64,000 nt of DNA, from contig NZ_JAAVUX010000006.1 in assembly GCF_018449655.1 (NCBI RefSeq), forward strand, positions 124,001-188,000. Reading direction: 5' to 3'. The notes beneath the pieces are model-generated. The model saw only the letters and a program-made list of their open reading frames with translations, was not told the DNA's origin and ran no database searches. The stretch is from Pseudomonas sp. dw_358. Lineage in GTDB: Bacteria > Pseudomonadota > Gammaproteobacteria > Pseudomonadales > Pseudomonadaceae. The translations under genes were made by a program, and so were the position numbers. This document shows, piece after piece, positions 19,031 through 29,300 of this stretch. Within the stretch, counting starts at the first letter, position 1. Each line of letters starts with the position of its first letter.

Positions 19031-19596
19031 CGCGGGGACTCTTTGTTGGCGCTGGCTGGGTGATCGGCGCTGGGAGGGTTGAGGCTGGAGGCAGAGGCGA
19101 GGTCCTGGCGCTCAAGGGCGAGCAGCGCGGGACCGAGCAATTTTACCCGTTCATGGGCCTCCAGCGACAGGGTGGCGCCGACGATATTCGGGCGAATCGG
19201 CAGCTCGCCGGCGTCCAGGTCCAGCAGGCAGACCAGCGTCACACTGGCCGGGCGGCCATAGTCGAACAGCTCGTTGAGCGCAGCGCGAATGGTCCGGCCG
19301 CTCATCAGTACATCGTCCACCAGCACCAAGTGTTGGCCTTCGATCTCGAACGGCAGCTCGGATGGGCGCACTTGTGGGTGCAGGCCATTCTGGCTGAAAT
19401 CGTCACGGTAGAAGGACACGTCCAGAGTGCCCAGCGGGCCGTCGTTGTCCAGGGCCTCCAATAGCGCACTCGCTACCCACACACCGCCGGTGCGGATGCC
19501 GATGAAGCGAGGTTCGTCGATCTTGCGCCGAGCCAGATGGGCCTTGAGGTCGATCGCCATCTGCGCGATCAACTCGGCGGGGTTGGGTAGTGTCAT
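19027..19596 (-). CDS. pyrR: Bifunctional pyr regulator / uracil phosphoribosyltransferase PyrR
   Basis: PRTase-fold protein of 189 residues; the PRPP motif [12 protein letters not shown] is at residues 91-102. PyrR proteins in pseudomonads control the downstream pyrBC' genes. I chose the ATG at 19596 over the adjacent TTG because GAGGA lies 6 bp before it. The C-terminal tail (about 160-189) is longer than in Bacillus PyrR and low in complexity. I see no obvious PyrR attenuator hairpin within the 119-bp gap to ruvX. Confidence 0.92.
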   Translation of the reverse strand: MTLPNPAELIAQMAIDLKAHLARRKIDEPRFIGIRTGGVWVASALLEALDNDGPLGTLDVSFYRDDFSQNGLHPQVRPSELPFEIEGQHLVLVDDVLMSGRTIRAALNELFDYGRPASVTLVCLLDLDAGELPIRPNIVGATLSLEAHERVKLLGPALLALERQDLASASSLNPPSADHPASANKESPR

Positions 19597-19715
19597 CAAG
19601 TGTCCTCAGCTTTCGCGCTGGTCTCTGCAGGACCGAGCCTGCTCGGGAACCGGTGTGAGCCTGTTCCCGTGCAGCCGCGGTCCAACAGAGGTGGGTCGGG
19701 CAATCCGACATGGAT

Positions 19716-20156
19716 TCAGGTTTCGAAGGTATGTGCATTCTCTTCGAGCCAGCCCTGCAACAGCAACCGGGCCGCAATGGCATCCACCGGATTCTTGCTG
19801 TAGCTGCCTTTCTGTCCGCCCCGTGCCAAGCGTTCGCCTTTGGCTTCGAAGGTGGTCAGGCGCTCGTCGTGGGTGTGCACCGGCACATTGAAGCGGCCGT
19901 TCAGGCGGCGGGCGAATTTTTCCGCGCGGATGCACATGTCGCTGGGCGTGCCGTCCATGTTCAGCGGCAGACCGACCACCATTGCATCGGGCTTCCACTC
20001 CTTTACCAGCGCTTCGACCTGAGCCCAGTCAGGCGCGCCGTTCTGGGCCTTGAGGGTGCAGAGCTCGCGGGCCTGGCCGGTGATCACCTGGCCCACTGCC
20101 ACGCCAATCTGTTTAGTGCCGTAGTCGAAGCCCAGCAGCAGGCGTATGCCCGCCAT
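19716..20156 (-). CDS. ruvX: Putative pre-16S rRNA nuclease RuvX/YqgF
   Basis: RNase H-fold protein of 146 residues implicated in 16S rRNA 5'-end processing, and formerly called a Holliday junction resolvase. The start MAGIRLLLGFDYGTK at 20156 gives the standard size and places the catalytic Asp in GFDYGT at residue 10; the second motif VGLPLNMDG and the C-terminal DAIAARLLL segment with its Asp are intact. Its start codon overlaps the algH stop, so the two are coupled. Confidence 0.93.
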   Translation of the reverse strand: MAGIRLLLGFDYGTKQIGVAVGQVITGQARELCTLKAQNGAPDWAQVEALVKEWKPDAMVVGLPLNMDGTPSDMCIRAEKFARRLNGRFNVPVHTHDERLTTFEAKGERLARGGQKGSYSKNPVDAIAARLLLQGWLEENAHTFET

Positions 20157-20725
20157 CAGGCGTGGCCTGCCTGGCTGGTCAGCAGATTGAGATCGACGCC
20201 CAGTCGGGCGGCCGCAGCGGTCAGGCGCTGGGCACTGCTCATGGCAAACAGGATGTCGGCATCGAATGGGCAGGTCAGCCAGGCATTGTCGGCCACTTCG
20301 GCTTCCAGCTGGCCGGCTTCCCAACCGGCATACCCCAGCGTAATCAGGCTTTTCTTCGGGCCGACGCCGTCGGCGATGGCAAACAGCACGTCCTGAGAAG
20401 TGGACAACGCCAGGCCGCCCAGCTCGACTGTGGCCTGGAATGTTGGCCCGCTGGGGTGCAGGACAAAGCCGCGATCGGTCTGCACCGGGCCGCCGATATA
20501 GATCGGCACACCATGGCAGGCTGTCGGCGGGTCGATATCGGGGCGCAGTTGCTCAAGGATATCCGCCAGATTCAACTCCTGGGGGCGGTTGACCACCAGA
20601 CCCATGGCGCCCTCGGCGCTGTGCTCGACAATGTAGGTCAAGGTCTGGGCAAAGTTGGGGTCCGCCATGTGCGGCATGGCGATCAGAAACTGATGCTTGA
20701 GGTAGCTCGGTTCGACGTTCTTCAT
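20156..20725 (-). CDS. algH: YqgE/AlgH family protein
   Basis: A 189-residue cytoplasmic protein of the DUF179 family. I chose the ATG at 20725 (MKNVEPSYLKHQ), as in other pseudomonads; the frame is open upstream but enters the tonB promoter region. Family features are FLIAMPHMADPNF near the N-terminus, the EGAMGLVVNRP motif and the GYAGWEAGQLE motif. AlgH was named for an effect on alginate and virulence gene expression in P. aeruginosa, but no biochemical activity is agreed. It is coupled to ruvX. Confidence 0.9.
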   Translation of the reverse strand: MKNVEPSYLKHQFLIAMPHMADPNFAQTLTYIVEHSAEGAMGLVVNRPQELNLADILEQLRPDIDPPTACHGVPIYIGGPVQTDRGFVLHPSGPTFQATVELGGLALSTSQDVLFAIADGVGPKKSLITLGYAGWEAGQLEAEVADNAWLTCPFDADILFAMSSAQRLTAAAARLGVDLNLLTSQAGHA

Positions 20726-20795
20726 AACTTGATAGTGTGGCTTCGGCATGTCGGCCTGACAAGCCGAAGGACGAATTTTCACCTGAATGCGACGA

Positions 20796-21701
20796 TCAGT
20801 TGCTCGACAGGCGGTCGCCCTTGTCAAAACGCCAAGTGCGAATGATCTCCAGGCGATCGACGTCCGACAGATCCCCCGTGAAGGGCGCGAACGGCGCGGC
20901 CAGGCGCACGATGCGCTGGGCAGCCTGATCCAGCAGCGGTTGCCCGGACGATTCGAGCACCAGCACTTCATAGAGCGAGCCATCGCTGTTGATCGAGACC
21001 ATGAGTCGCAGGCTGCCGTAGATCTGCTGACGGCGCGCTTCCTCGGGGTAGTTGAGGTTGCCGATGCGTTCGACTTTCTTGCGCCACTCGTCTTTGTACC
21101 AGGCGCCTTTGTCGTGCATGGTGGAGGCCGCGCTCAGGCGGTGGATGCGCGGGCGCTTGGCGTACAGCTGCTGCTCTTTGGCCAGTTCGGCCTCCAGGCT
21201 GGAAATCTCGCTGGACTCTTGCGTGTTGTCGACGTCCGGGGTCTGGGCCTTGGGCGGCTGCTGGGTCTTGACCTCGGTGCGCTTGACCTGGGCCTTCTGC
21301 GGCTGGTTGGCGACGGTGGTCACCACCTGCTTGTCCGGATCGACCGGCGCTTCCACGGGCTGGCGAAAGGCCGGCGGCGGGGTGACCTTGTTGATGCGGT
21401 TGTCCTGGAAGGGAGCGATTTCGGTGGTCTTGGGCAGGGCTTTCTTGTCCAGTTCGCCGCTGCCTTCCTGATTGTCCTGGGCCAGGAAGTCGGCGTGTTT
21501 CGGCGCCTTGGGGCTCTTGAACGGGGCCAGGGTGATCTCCAGTGTCTGGCGGATCTCCTCGGGCTTGGCCACGCTGAAACCCACCCCCAGAATCACCACC
21601 ACGTGCAGCAGCGCCGCGATGACCAGCGTCAGGCCCAGGCGGTCGGCGGGACGATTGAACTGGGGACGCAGCTGTTCGGGGATGTGGGTGGTGAGGTTCA
21701 T
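20796..21701 (-). CDS. tonB: TonB family energy transducer (TonB3-like)
   Basis: A 301-residue protein with one N-terminal membrane helix (about residues 25-45), a long Pro/Lys/Gln-rich periplasmic spacer (about 60-200), and a C-terminal TonB domain that includes NYPEEARRQQIYGSLRLMV. Position and size match PAO1 TonB3 (PA0406), which lies between algH and gshB and is required there for twitching motility. The spacer is unusually rich in QxPKAQ-type motifs. I chose the ATG at 21701 (MNLTTHIPEQ), 10 bp after gshB ends. No exbB/exbD is nearby. Confidence 0.9.
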   Translation of the reverse strand: MNLTTHIPEQLRPQFNRPADRLGLTLVIAALLHVVVILGVGFSVAKPEEIRQTLEITLAPFKSPKAPKHADFLAQDNQEGSGELDKKALPKTTEIAPFQDNRINKVTPPPAFRQPVEAPVDPDKQVVTTVANQPQKAQVKRTEVKTQQPPKAQTPDVDNTQESSEISSLEAELAKEQQLYAKRPRIHRLSAASTMHDKGAWYKDEWRKKVERIGNLNYPEEARRQQIYGSLRLMVSINSDGSLYEVLVLESSGQPLLDQAAQRIVRLAAPFAPFTGDLSDVDRLEIIRTWRFDKGDRLSSN

Positions 21702-21711
21702 TGCAATCCCG

Positions 21712-22662
21712 TCAAGCCTTGAGCTTCTCGGCAATCACATCCATCAACATCCCGCCGATGTCCGTGCCGAAGGCATTGTCGATCTCGCGGATGCAGGTCG
21801 GGCTGGTCACGTTGATTTCGGTCAGGTGCTCGCCGATCACGTCAAGGCCGACGAACAGCAGGCCTTTTTCGCGCAGTACCGGCCCCACCTGGGCGGCGAT
21901 CCAGCGGTCGCGATCGGTCAGCGGCCGGGCTTCGCCGCGGCCGCCGGCGGCCAGGTTGCCACGGGTCTCGCCGGCAGCGGGGATGCGCGCCAGGCAATAG
22001 GGCACCGGCTCGCCGTCGACCATGAGAATGCGCTTGTCGCCGTCCTTGATCGCCGGCAGGTAGGCCTGGGCCATGATCTGCTGAGTGCCCAGCGCGGTCA
22101 GGGTTTCCAGAATCACCGACAGGTTGGGATCGCCCGGGCGGTGACGGAAGATCGAAGTGCCACCCATGCCGTCCAGCGGCTTGAGGATCACATCGCCATG
22201 TTCGGCGGCGAATTCACGGATGATATCGGCGCGGCGACTGACCAGGGTCGGCGGCGTGCACTGCGGGAACAGCGTGGCAAACAACTTCTCGTTGCAGTCG
22301 CGCAGGCTCTGCGGGCGGTTGACCACCAGCACCCCGGCGCGCTCTGCCTGCTCCAGCAGGTAGGTCGAGTAGACGAACTCCATGTCGAACGGCGGATCCT
22401 TGCGCATCAGGATCACGTCCAGATCGGCCAGTGGCGCGTCGAACTCCGATTCGAATTCGAACCAATGTTCGGGATCGGCGAACACCTTGAGCGGGCGCAT
22501 GCGCGCGCGGGCCTGGCCAGCCCCCTGATAGAGGTCCTGGATCTCCATGTGGAACAGCGTCCAGCCGCGCGCCTGGGCTGCCAGCAGCATGGCCAACGAG
22601 CTGTCCTTTTTATAGGAGATGTTGGCAATAGGGTCCATGACAATCCCGAGGCGAACGCTCAT
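21712..22662 (-). CDS. gshB: Glutathione synthetase GshB
   Basis: ATP-grasp ligase that joins gamma-glutamylcysteine and glycine. The 316-residue length is standard. The N-terminal domain begins MSVRLGIVMDPI; the ATP-grasp domain carries KPLDGMGGTSIF (glycine-rich loop, about residues 160-171) and the C-terminal metal-binding EINVTSPTC motif. It is divergent from pilG across 237 bp and probably co-transcribed with the downstream tonB gene. Confidence 0.96.
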   Translation of the reverse strand: MSVRLGIVMDPIANISYKKDSSLAMLLAAQARGWTLFHMEIQDLYQGAGQARARMRPLKVFADPEHWFEFESEFDAPLADLDVILMRKDPPFDMEFVYSTYLLEQAERAGVLVVNRPQSLRDCNEKLFATLFPQCTPPTLVSRRADIIREFAAEHGDVILKPLDGMGGTSIFRHRPGDPNLSVILETLTALGTQQIMAQAYLPAIKDGDKRILMVDGEPVPYCLARIPAAGETRGNLAAGGRGEARPLTDRDRWIAAQVGPVLREKGLLFVGLDVIGEHLTEINVTSPTCIREIDNAFGTDIGGMLMDVIAEKLKA

Positions 22663-22899
22663 GGGTGGTTCCTCATAGTCGGCGGGCCGCAGAACGGCAT
22701 CTGAAAAAGTGGCGTCAGGGTGGCGCTGGCAGCGCTCGCGGTCAAGGAAAAAGCACTGAACCGGTGGGCAGATGGAACGCTCAGGGAGAGTATGTTAAAA
22801 AGACCCGTCAAGTGTGCGTCGCCGAGCCGAATGCCGGGATTGCGCGATGGGCAGCCGGCAGATCCAGTCTGCAACGCCTAAACGATTCAAGAGCGCACT

Positions 22900-23310
22900 A
22901 TGGATCTTCAACCGCCAGCCCTCAAAGTGATGGTCATCGATGACTCCAGGACGATTCGTCGGACCGCCGAGATGCTGCTCAAGCACGCCGGCTGCGAGGT
23001 GATCACGGCCATCGATGGTTTCGATGCGCTGGCAAAGATCGCCGATCATCATCCCCGGGTCATCTTCATCGACATCATGATGCCGCGCCTGGACGGCTAT
23101 CAGACCTGCGCCCTGATCAAGCATCACAGCACGTTCAGGAGCATTCCGGTGATCATGCTGTCTTCACGTGACGGTCTGTTCGACAAAGTACGCGGACGGA
23201 CGGCAGGCTCCGAGCAGTTTCTGACCAAACCATTCAGCCGCGAAGAGCTGTTGGGCGCCATCAAGGCCCATGTACCGGGCTTCGCGGCGGTAGAACAACA
23301 CGCACCCTGA
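22900..23310 (+). CDS. pilG: Twitching motility response regulator PilG
   Basis: Single-domain CheY-like receiver of 136 residues. The acidic pocket is D14-D15, the phosphoacceptor D58 (FIDIMMPRLDG) and the switch lysine K110 (FLTKPF). By homology it is the output regulator of the ChpA kinase that promotes pilus extension and, in P. aeruginosa, cAMP signalling. It is the first gene of the pilG-pilH-pilI-pilJ-chpA-chpC operon, whose promoter should lie in the 237-bp gap to gshB. Confidence 0.95.
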   Translation: MDLQPPALKVMVIDDSRTIRRTAEMLLKHAGCEVITAIDGFDALAKIADHHPRVIFIDIMMPRLDGYQTCALIKHHSTFRSIPVIMLSSRDGLFDKVRGRTAGSEQFLTKPFSREELLGAIKAHVPGFAAVEQHAP

Positions 23311-23352
23311 CGCCGGCCTCTGGCTTGCGTCATTCATGGAACGGGGAACACC

Positions 23353-23718
23353 ATGGCTCGAATTCTGATTGTCGACGACTCGCCTACCGAGATGTACAAG
23401 CTCACCGGCATGCTCGAAAAGTACGGGCATGAGGTGCTCAAGGCCGAGCATGGGGCCGACGGCGTGGCGCTGGCTCGCCAGGAGAAGCCTGATGCGGTGC
23501 TGATGGACATCGTCATGCCCGGTCTCAATGGCTTTCAGGCCACGCGCCAGTTGACCAAGGACCCGGAAACCGCGCACATCCCGGTGATCATCATCACCAC
23601 CAAGGATCAGGAAACCGACAAGGTATGGGGCACCCGCCAGGGCGCTCGTGACTACCTGACCAAACCGGTGGACGAGCAGACCCTGATCAAGACCCTCAAC
23701 GCGGTCCTGGCCGGCTGA
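23353..23718 (+). CDS. pilH: Twitching motility response regulator PilH
   Basis: Second single-domain receiver (121 residues), with acidic pair D8-D9, phosphoacceptor D52 and lysine K104 (DYLTKP). In P. aeruginosa PilH counteracts PilG, being linked to pilus retraction and to acting as a phosphate sink. It lies 42 bp after pilG and 13 bp before pilI. Sequence and length are standard, with no effector domain. Confidence 0.95.
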   Translation: MARILIVDDSPTEMYKLTGMLEKYGHEVLKAEHGADGVALARQEKPDAVLMDIVMPGLNGFQATRQLTKDPETAHIPVIIITTKDQETDKVWGTRQGARDYLTKPVDEQTLIKTLNAVLAG

Positions 23719-23731
23719 GGCCGGTCCCGTC

Positions 23732-24271
23732 ATGAGGCCGTCGCGTACAGCCTTCGAGCTGTTGCTGGGCATCGACCAGCGCTGTCGGCAGCGCGCTGCC
23801 AGCCTGCCGTCGCAGAACACGCGCCTGCAGAGCTGGAGTGGCATCGGCTTTCGTCTGGGCGAAGTCTGGTACGTGGCGCCCATGGGCGAAGTCGCCGAGG
23901 TGCTGCCCCCTGGCCATGCCACGCGGATGCCCGGGGTCAAGCCCTGGGTACAGGGTGTCGCCAACCTGCGGGGGCGGCTGTTGCCGTTGCTGGACCTGGG
24001 CGGTTACCTGGGGCATGGCCTGGGCCTGGCGCACAAGGAGCGCCGGGTATTGGTGGTCGATCATCAGGACATTTTCGCTGGCCTGCTGGTGGACGAGGTC
24101 AGCGGCCTGCAGCACTTTGCCCCGCACAACCTCGACCTGTCGCCGGCGCCAGCGCTGGAACCGGCAGTGGCGCCCTACGTACAAGGCGTTTTCCGGCGTG
24201 AGCTGGCCTGGCACGTGTTCAGTCCGTTCGCATTGGTACAGGCCGCGGCGTTTCGCGACGTGGCGATTTAG
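23732..24271 (+). CDS. pilI: CheW-like adaptor PilI
   Basis: CheW-domain coupling protein of 179 residues that links the receptor PilJ to the kinase ChpA. The N-terminal 40 residues are a basic tail; the CheW fold follows, with the characteristic [17 protein letters not shown] segment (about residues 71-87) and VLVVDHQD. It is spaced 13 bp after pilH and 8 bp before pilJ, consistent with coupled expression in the operon. Confidence 0.93.
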   Translation: MRPSRTAFELLLGIDQRCRQRAASLPSQNTRLQSWSGIGFRLGEVWYVAPMGEVAEVLPPGHATRMPGVKPWVQGVANLRGRLLPLLDLGGYLGHGLGLAHKERRVLVVDHQDIFAGLLVDEVSGLQHFAPHNLDLSPAPALEPAVAPYVQGVFRRELAWHVFSPFALVQAAAFRDVAI

Positions 24272-24279
24272 GGTGTGAC

Positions 24280-26325
24280 ATGATCAAGACATCGGCAGGC
24301 ACTCAGGAACGTTCACGTAGCAGCGCGCAGATTGCCGGGCTGTTTGTCGCGCTGATCGTCTTCATCATGTTGCTGTTCGCCAACTTCGCCTACCTCAACA
24401 CCCAGTCCAACTACGACAAGCAGTACATCGGCCATGCAGGCGAGCTGCGCGTGTTGTCCCAGCGTATCGCCAAGAACGCCACGGAAGCCGCCGCCGGCAA
24501 GGCGCCGGCGTTCAAGTTGCTCAGCGACTCGCGCAACGAGTTCGAGCGCCGCTGGAGCGTGCTCAAGAATGGCGACCGTCATACCGGCCTGCCGCCCGCG
24601 CCGACGGCGGTACAGGTCGAGATGAAACGCGTTCAGAGTGACTGGGATGGCCTGCGCGGCAACACGGACACCATTCTTGCCAGCGAGCAGACCGTACTGT
24701 CGCTGCATCAGGTGGCCGCCACGCTGGCCGAGACCGTCCCGCAGCTGCAAGTGGAGTACGACAAAGTGGTGGATATCCTCCTGCAACGCGGCGCGCCCGC
24801 CAGTCAGGTGGCCATTGCCCAGCGGCAGTCGCTGCTGGCCGAACGCATCCTTGGATCGGTCAACACCGTGCTTTCCGGAGACGACAGCGCGCCGCAGGCA
24901 GCGGCGTCGTTCGGTCACGATGCCAACCGCTTCGGCCAGGTGCTGGCTGGCATGATCAATGGTGACCCGAGCATCCACATGAGCCAGGTGCAGGACCAGG
25001 ACGCCCAGACGCGGCTACGGGAAATCGCCGAACTGTTCGAGTTTGTCTCCGGCTCCGTGGACGAGATTCTCGAAACCTCTCCCGAGCTGCTCAAGGTTCG
25101 CGGCGCTTCGAGCAATATTTTCAACCAGTCCCAGACCTTGCTGGACGAGGCGTCGCACCTGGCCGGCGGGTTCGAGAACCTTGCCAGGGGCCGCTCGGTG
25201 GACACCATCGGTGGTTATTTCCTGGGGCTGGCAGCGCTGGCGTCGATCATTCTGATCGCCTTGGTCATGGTTCGCGAAACCAACCGCCAGCTGCGCGAGA
25301 CCGCGCAGAAAAACGAGCGCAACCAGGCCGCGATCATGCGCCTGCTCAACGAAATCGAAGACTTGGCCGACGGCAACTTGACGGTGATCGCCTCGGTCAC
25401 CGAGGACTTCACTGGCACGATTGCCGACTCCATCAATTATTCGGTAGACCAATTGCGCGATCTGGTGGGCACCATCAACCTGACCGCCGAAGAAGTGGCC
25501 GCCGCCGTGGTCGACACCCAGGCCACTGCCCGCCAGTTGGCCGTGGCGTCCGAGCAGCAGGCTCAGCAGATCAGCGAAGCGTCCATGGCCATCAGCGACA
25601 TGGCGCAGTCCATTGATCAGGTGTCCAATAACGCTGCGGAGTCCGCCAGGGTTGCGGAGCGCTCTGTGACCATCGCCAACAAGGGCAACGAGGTGGTGCA
25701 CAACACCATCCGTGGCATGGACACCATTCGCGACCAGATTCAGGACACCGCCAAGCGCATCAAGCGCCTGGGTGAGTCGTCCCAGGAAATCGGCGACATC
25801 GTCAGCCTGATCGACGACATTGCCGACCAGACCAACATCCTGGCCTTGAACGCGGCCATCCAGGCATCCATGGCCGGGGAGGCCGGGCGCGGCTTCGCCG
25901 TGGTTGCCGACGAGGTGCAGCGTCTGGCCGAGCGCTCGTCCTCGGCGACACGGCAGATCGAAACCCTGGTGCGGGCGATTCAGGCCGACACCAACGAAGC
26001 CGTGATCTCCATGGAGCAGACCACCACCGAAGTGGTGCGCGGCGCGCGGCTGGCCCAGGACGCCGGTGTCGCACTGGAAGAAATCGAAGGCGTGTCTGAA
26101 GATCTGGCTGCCTTGATCCACAGTATTTCCGACGCCGCCCAGCAGCAGACCAATTCGGCGGGGCAGATTTCCCACACCATGTCGGTGATCCAGCAGATCA
26201 CCGAGCAGACGTCTTCCGGCTCCACCGCCACGGCGGAGAGCATCGGCAACCTGGCGCGGATGGCCAGCGAAATGCGTCGTTCGGTGTCGGGGTTTACCCT
26301 GCCCGCTGCCCAGACGGCCCCGTGA
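24280..26325 (+). CDS. pilJ: Type IV pilus methyl-accepting chemoreceptor PilJ
   Basis: Transmembrane receptor of 681 residues. The first membrane helix spans about residues 18-40, the periplasmic PilJ-type sensor domains about 41-310, and the second helix about 312-331, followed by a HAMP-like region and a long signalling coiled coil. The hairpin tip around residues 523-545 contains [15 protein letters not shown], the PilJ version of the conserved receptor tip. There is no C-terminal pentapeptide for CheR/CheB docking (it ends PAAQTAP). Notably, no methyltransferase (pilK) gene follows in this operon. Confidence 0.95.
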   Translation: MIKTSAGTQERSRSSAQIAGLFVALIVFIMLLFANFAYLNTQSNYDKQYIGHAGELRVLSQRIAKNATEAAAGKAPAFKLLSDSRNEFERRWSVLKNGDRHTGLPPAPTAVQVEMKRVQSDWDGLRGNTDTILASEQTVLSLHQVAATLAETVPQLQVEYDKVVDILLQRGAPASQVAIAQRQSLLAERILGSVNTVLSGDDSAPQAAASFGHDANRFGQVLAGMINGDPSIHMSQVQDQDAQTRLREIAELFEFVSGSVDEILETSPELLKVRGASSNIFNQSQTLLDEASHLAGGFENLARGRSVDTIGGYFLGLAALASIILIALVMVRETNRQLRETAQKNERNQAAIMRLLNEIEDLADGNLTVIASVTEDFTGTIADSINYSVDQLRDLVGTINLTAEEVAAAVVDTQATARQLAVASEQQAQQISEASMAISDMAQSIDQVSNNAAESARVAERSVTIANKGNEVVHNTIRGMDTIRDQIQDTAKRIKRLGESSQEIGDIVSLIDDIADQTNILALNAAIQASMAGEAGRGFAVVADEVQRLAERSSSATRQIETLVRAIQADTNEAVISMEQTTTEVVRGARLAQDAGVALEEIEGVSEDLAALIHSISDAAQQQTNSAGQISHTMSVIQQITEQTSSGSTATAESIGNLARMASEMRRSVSGFTLPAAQTAP

Positions 26326-26355
26326 TGGCGCCGGACTCGAATTTATGGAGCCGAC

Positions 26356-29300
26356 ATGGCTGACCTGCCCGATTATGTCGCCCTGCGCTCAGTGGTCACG
26401 GCCATGCGTGAGGAGCTGGTGCGGGTCAAGGATCAGCTCGATCTGTTCGTCCTCGGCGACCGCCAGCACCTGAGTGCTTTGGACGGCCTGCTGGCGCCGT
26501 TGCGTCAGGTGGCTGACACCTTGGCGGTGCTGGGTTTCGGCCAACCGCGCAAGGTGATCATCGACCAGTTGGCGGTCCTGCAGGGCCTGGCCCAGGGCAC
26601 TCGGACAGCGGACGACGCAGTACTGCTGGATGTGGCCGGCGCTTTGCTTTACGTGGAGGCCACCCTGGCCGGGCGTATCGGTTCGCTGGAGCCCAGCCAG
26701 GCTTTGGTCACGCCGTCCCCGGCTGCCGCCACCACCGCGAGCATGGACCTGGCGCAGATCCATCGTCTGGTCATCGCCGAGGTGCGTCAGTGCCTGCGTC
26801 AGGTCAAGGAGCGGATTCTCGATCACGATGATGGTCCCCGGCCCTTGCAGGACGCCGAACAGATGCCGCTGGCGGTAGCCTCGGAGCTGTTGACGCAAGC
26901 CCGAGGCGCCTTGGCCATGCTGTCCATCGACCGGGCTGCGGCACTGGTACGCGCTTGCCGCGACTATATCGACACCGCGCCGGCTCGCTTGCAGTCCGAT
27001 GATCTGATGGATGCCCTGAGCAGCATCGACTATTACCTCGATCAGCTCAGCAGCCAGCCCAATCAGCCGGATGAAGGCCTGCTCGACCTTGCCGAAGACG
27101 ATCTGATGATGCTCGGCTACGAGCCCGCCGGCGTCGTGCACCCGCCGCGCAACATGCCGCTGCCACAGCGTCACGTTGAACAACTGCCGGCAGCGCCCGC
27201 GCTCAATCCTCTGCCGCAATCGATACCCGCCACGCTATTGCCGCCTTCAGCCGACCCGGTCTTGGACGACGAGCTGCGCGATGTCTTTCTGGAAGAGTGC
27301 GGCGAAGTCATGGCCTGCCTGCATGAGCAATGGCCGCTGTGGCAACGCCAATCCCAGGGGCGAGCGCCGCTGGCGCAGATTCGCCGTGCGTTCCATACCC
27401 TCAAGGGCAGTGGACGCATGGTGGGTGCCCTGGTGCTGGGTGAGCTTGCCTGGGCGCTGGAGAACTTGCTCAACCGCTTGCTGGAAAGTCAGGCGGATGC
27501 CAGCGCCGAGGCGGTGGCGCTGGTCGAGCAGGCCATGGCTCGGCTGCCGGCGCTGGTGAAGGAATTCGCCAAAGGCCAGCAGCGCCAGCACGATGATGTC
27601 GACCTCCTCGCCGCCCAGGCCCACCTCCTGGCGGCTCGCAAGCAGGCCGTGGACAGCCAGCTGCAAGAGATTTTCCAGAGTGAGGCACAGGCACACCTGG
27701 ACAGCCTGGCGCGCTTTCTTCAGGCCTCACCGCCAATGGGCGGCCAAGCGCTGACCGATGACCTCATTCGCGCGCTGCACACCCTGCGGGGCAGTGCCCA
27801 TGTTGCCGGCGCCCATGCCATCGCAGCGCTGGCCGACGTCCTTGATCAGCTGGCGCGGGAGTACAAGGCCCATCAGCTCTTGCTGCACGCCGATGAGTTG
27901 CAGCTGCTCAGTGAAGCGCTGGTTGCACTGCGTGACTTGCTTGGTCAGGACCCTGGCGCGCCTGCACCGGAGCTGCTGGCACGGCTCGAGGCGACCCTGG
28001 CGGTTCGGCTGCAAGGCTGGCAGACGCAGCCGAACGAGCCACATCGGATACGTCACGATCCGCAGTTGATCACCGGCTTTCTCGCCCAGGGCATGGATAT
28101 CCTGCTCGACGCCGAATCGCTGTTGCAACGCTGGCGCGAACACCCTGGCGAACGCCAGGAACTGACCGCTCTGCTCGATGAGTTGACCACCCTGGGGCAC
28201 GGCGCACACCTGGCCGATCTGCATGCCATGGATGAGTTGTGCGAGGCTTTGCTCGACCTTTATGGTGCGGTGGAGGAAAGCAGCCTGGCGGTCAGCCCGT
28301 CGTTTTTCGACGCGGCTCATCAAGCCCACGACGGCTTGATCGACATGCTCGACCAGATCGCTGCCGGTCAGCAGCTGCATCCGTGCCCGCAGCAGGTACA
28401 GGCGTTGCGCGACCTGTTGGCGCAAGGGCTTGAGCCTGGCGCCATGGGCCATATCGGCGGTGGCGGGCAGGTCATCCAGGATCTGACCCGTGCAACCCGG
28501 CGCCTGCACGAGCAGGCCGCGACCGATGAGCCTTCCGCGGCCGAGCCTCAGGACCCGATTGTCGAACTCTTTCTGGAAGAGGCAGCCGACCTCCTCGACA
28601 GCGCCGACGAGGCGCTGCTGCGCTGGCTCAGGGACACGGCCAACGGCGCGCCGCTCCACTCCCTGCAGCGCGATCTGCACACCCTCAAGGGCGGCGCACG
28701 CCTGGCTGACATCGCCGAAGTGGCGGATCTGGGCCAGGCCCTCGAGGGGCTCTACGAAGGCTTGGTGAATCGCGCACTGGTCCATTCGCCGGCCTTGCAA
28801 CGGGCCTTGCTCGACGGCCATGAGCGCCTGTCGCAGATGCTCGATCAGCTGCAACTGGAGCAGCCACTTCAGGCTGCCGACAGCTTGATCGAGGCGGCAC
28901 GCTTGCTGCGCCTTGAGCACACGGCAGCCATCGAGGTCGCCGAGCCCACCATCGCCGAAGAAGACACGGAGCTGCTGGAGATCTTTCTCGAAGAGGGCTT
29001 CGACTTGCTGGACAGTTCGGCGCACTCGCTCAAGCGCTGGCGGGCAGAACCTGGCAATGTGCTGGAGGTCGAGAACCTGCTGCGTGATCTGCACACCCTC
29101 AAGGGGGGCGCACGGATGGTCGAAGCCTCGTCCATAGGTGACCTGGTGCACGAGCTTGAGTTTATCCACGAAAAAGTCCTGGCCGGTACCTTGCAGCCGG
29201 ATAACAGCCTGTTCAACCTGTTGCAGCAGGCTCATGACCGGCTCGCGCAGATGCTCGATGCCTTGCGCTCCCGGCTGCCTGTGGAGCCGGCACAGTCATT

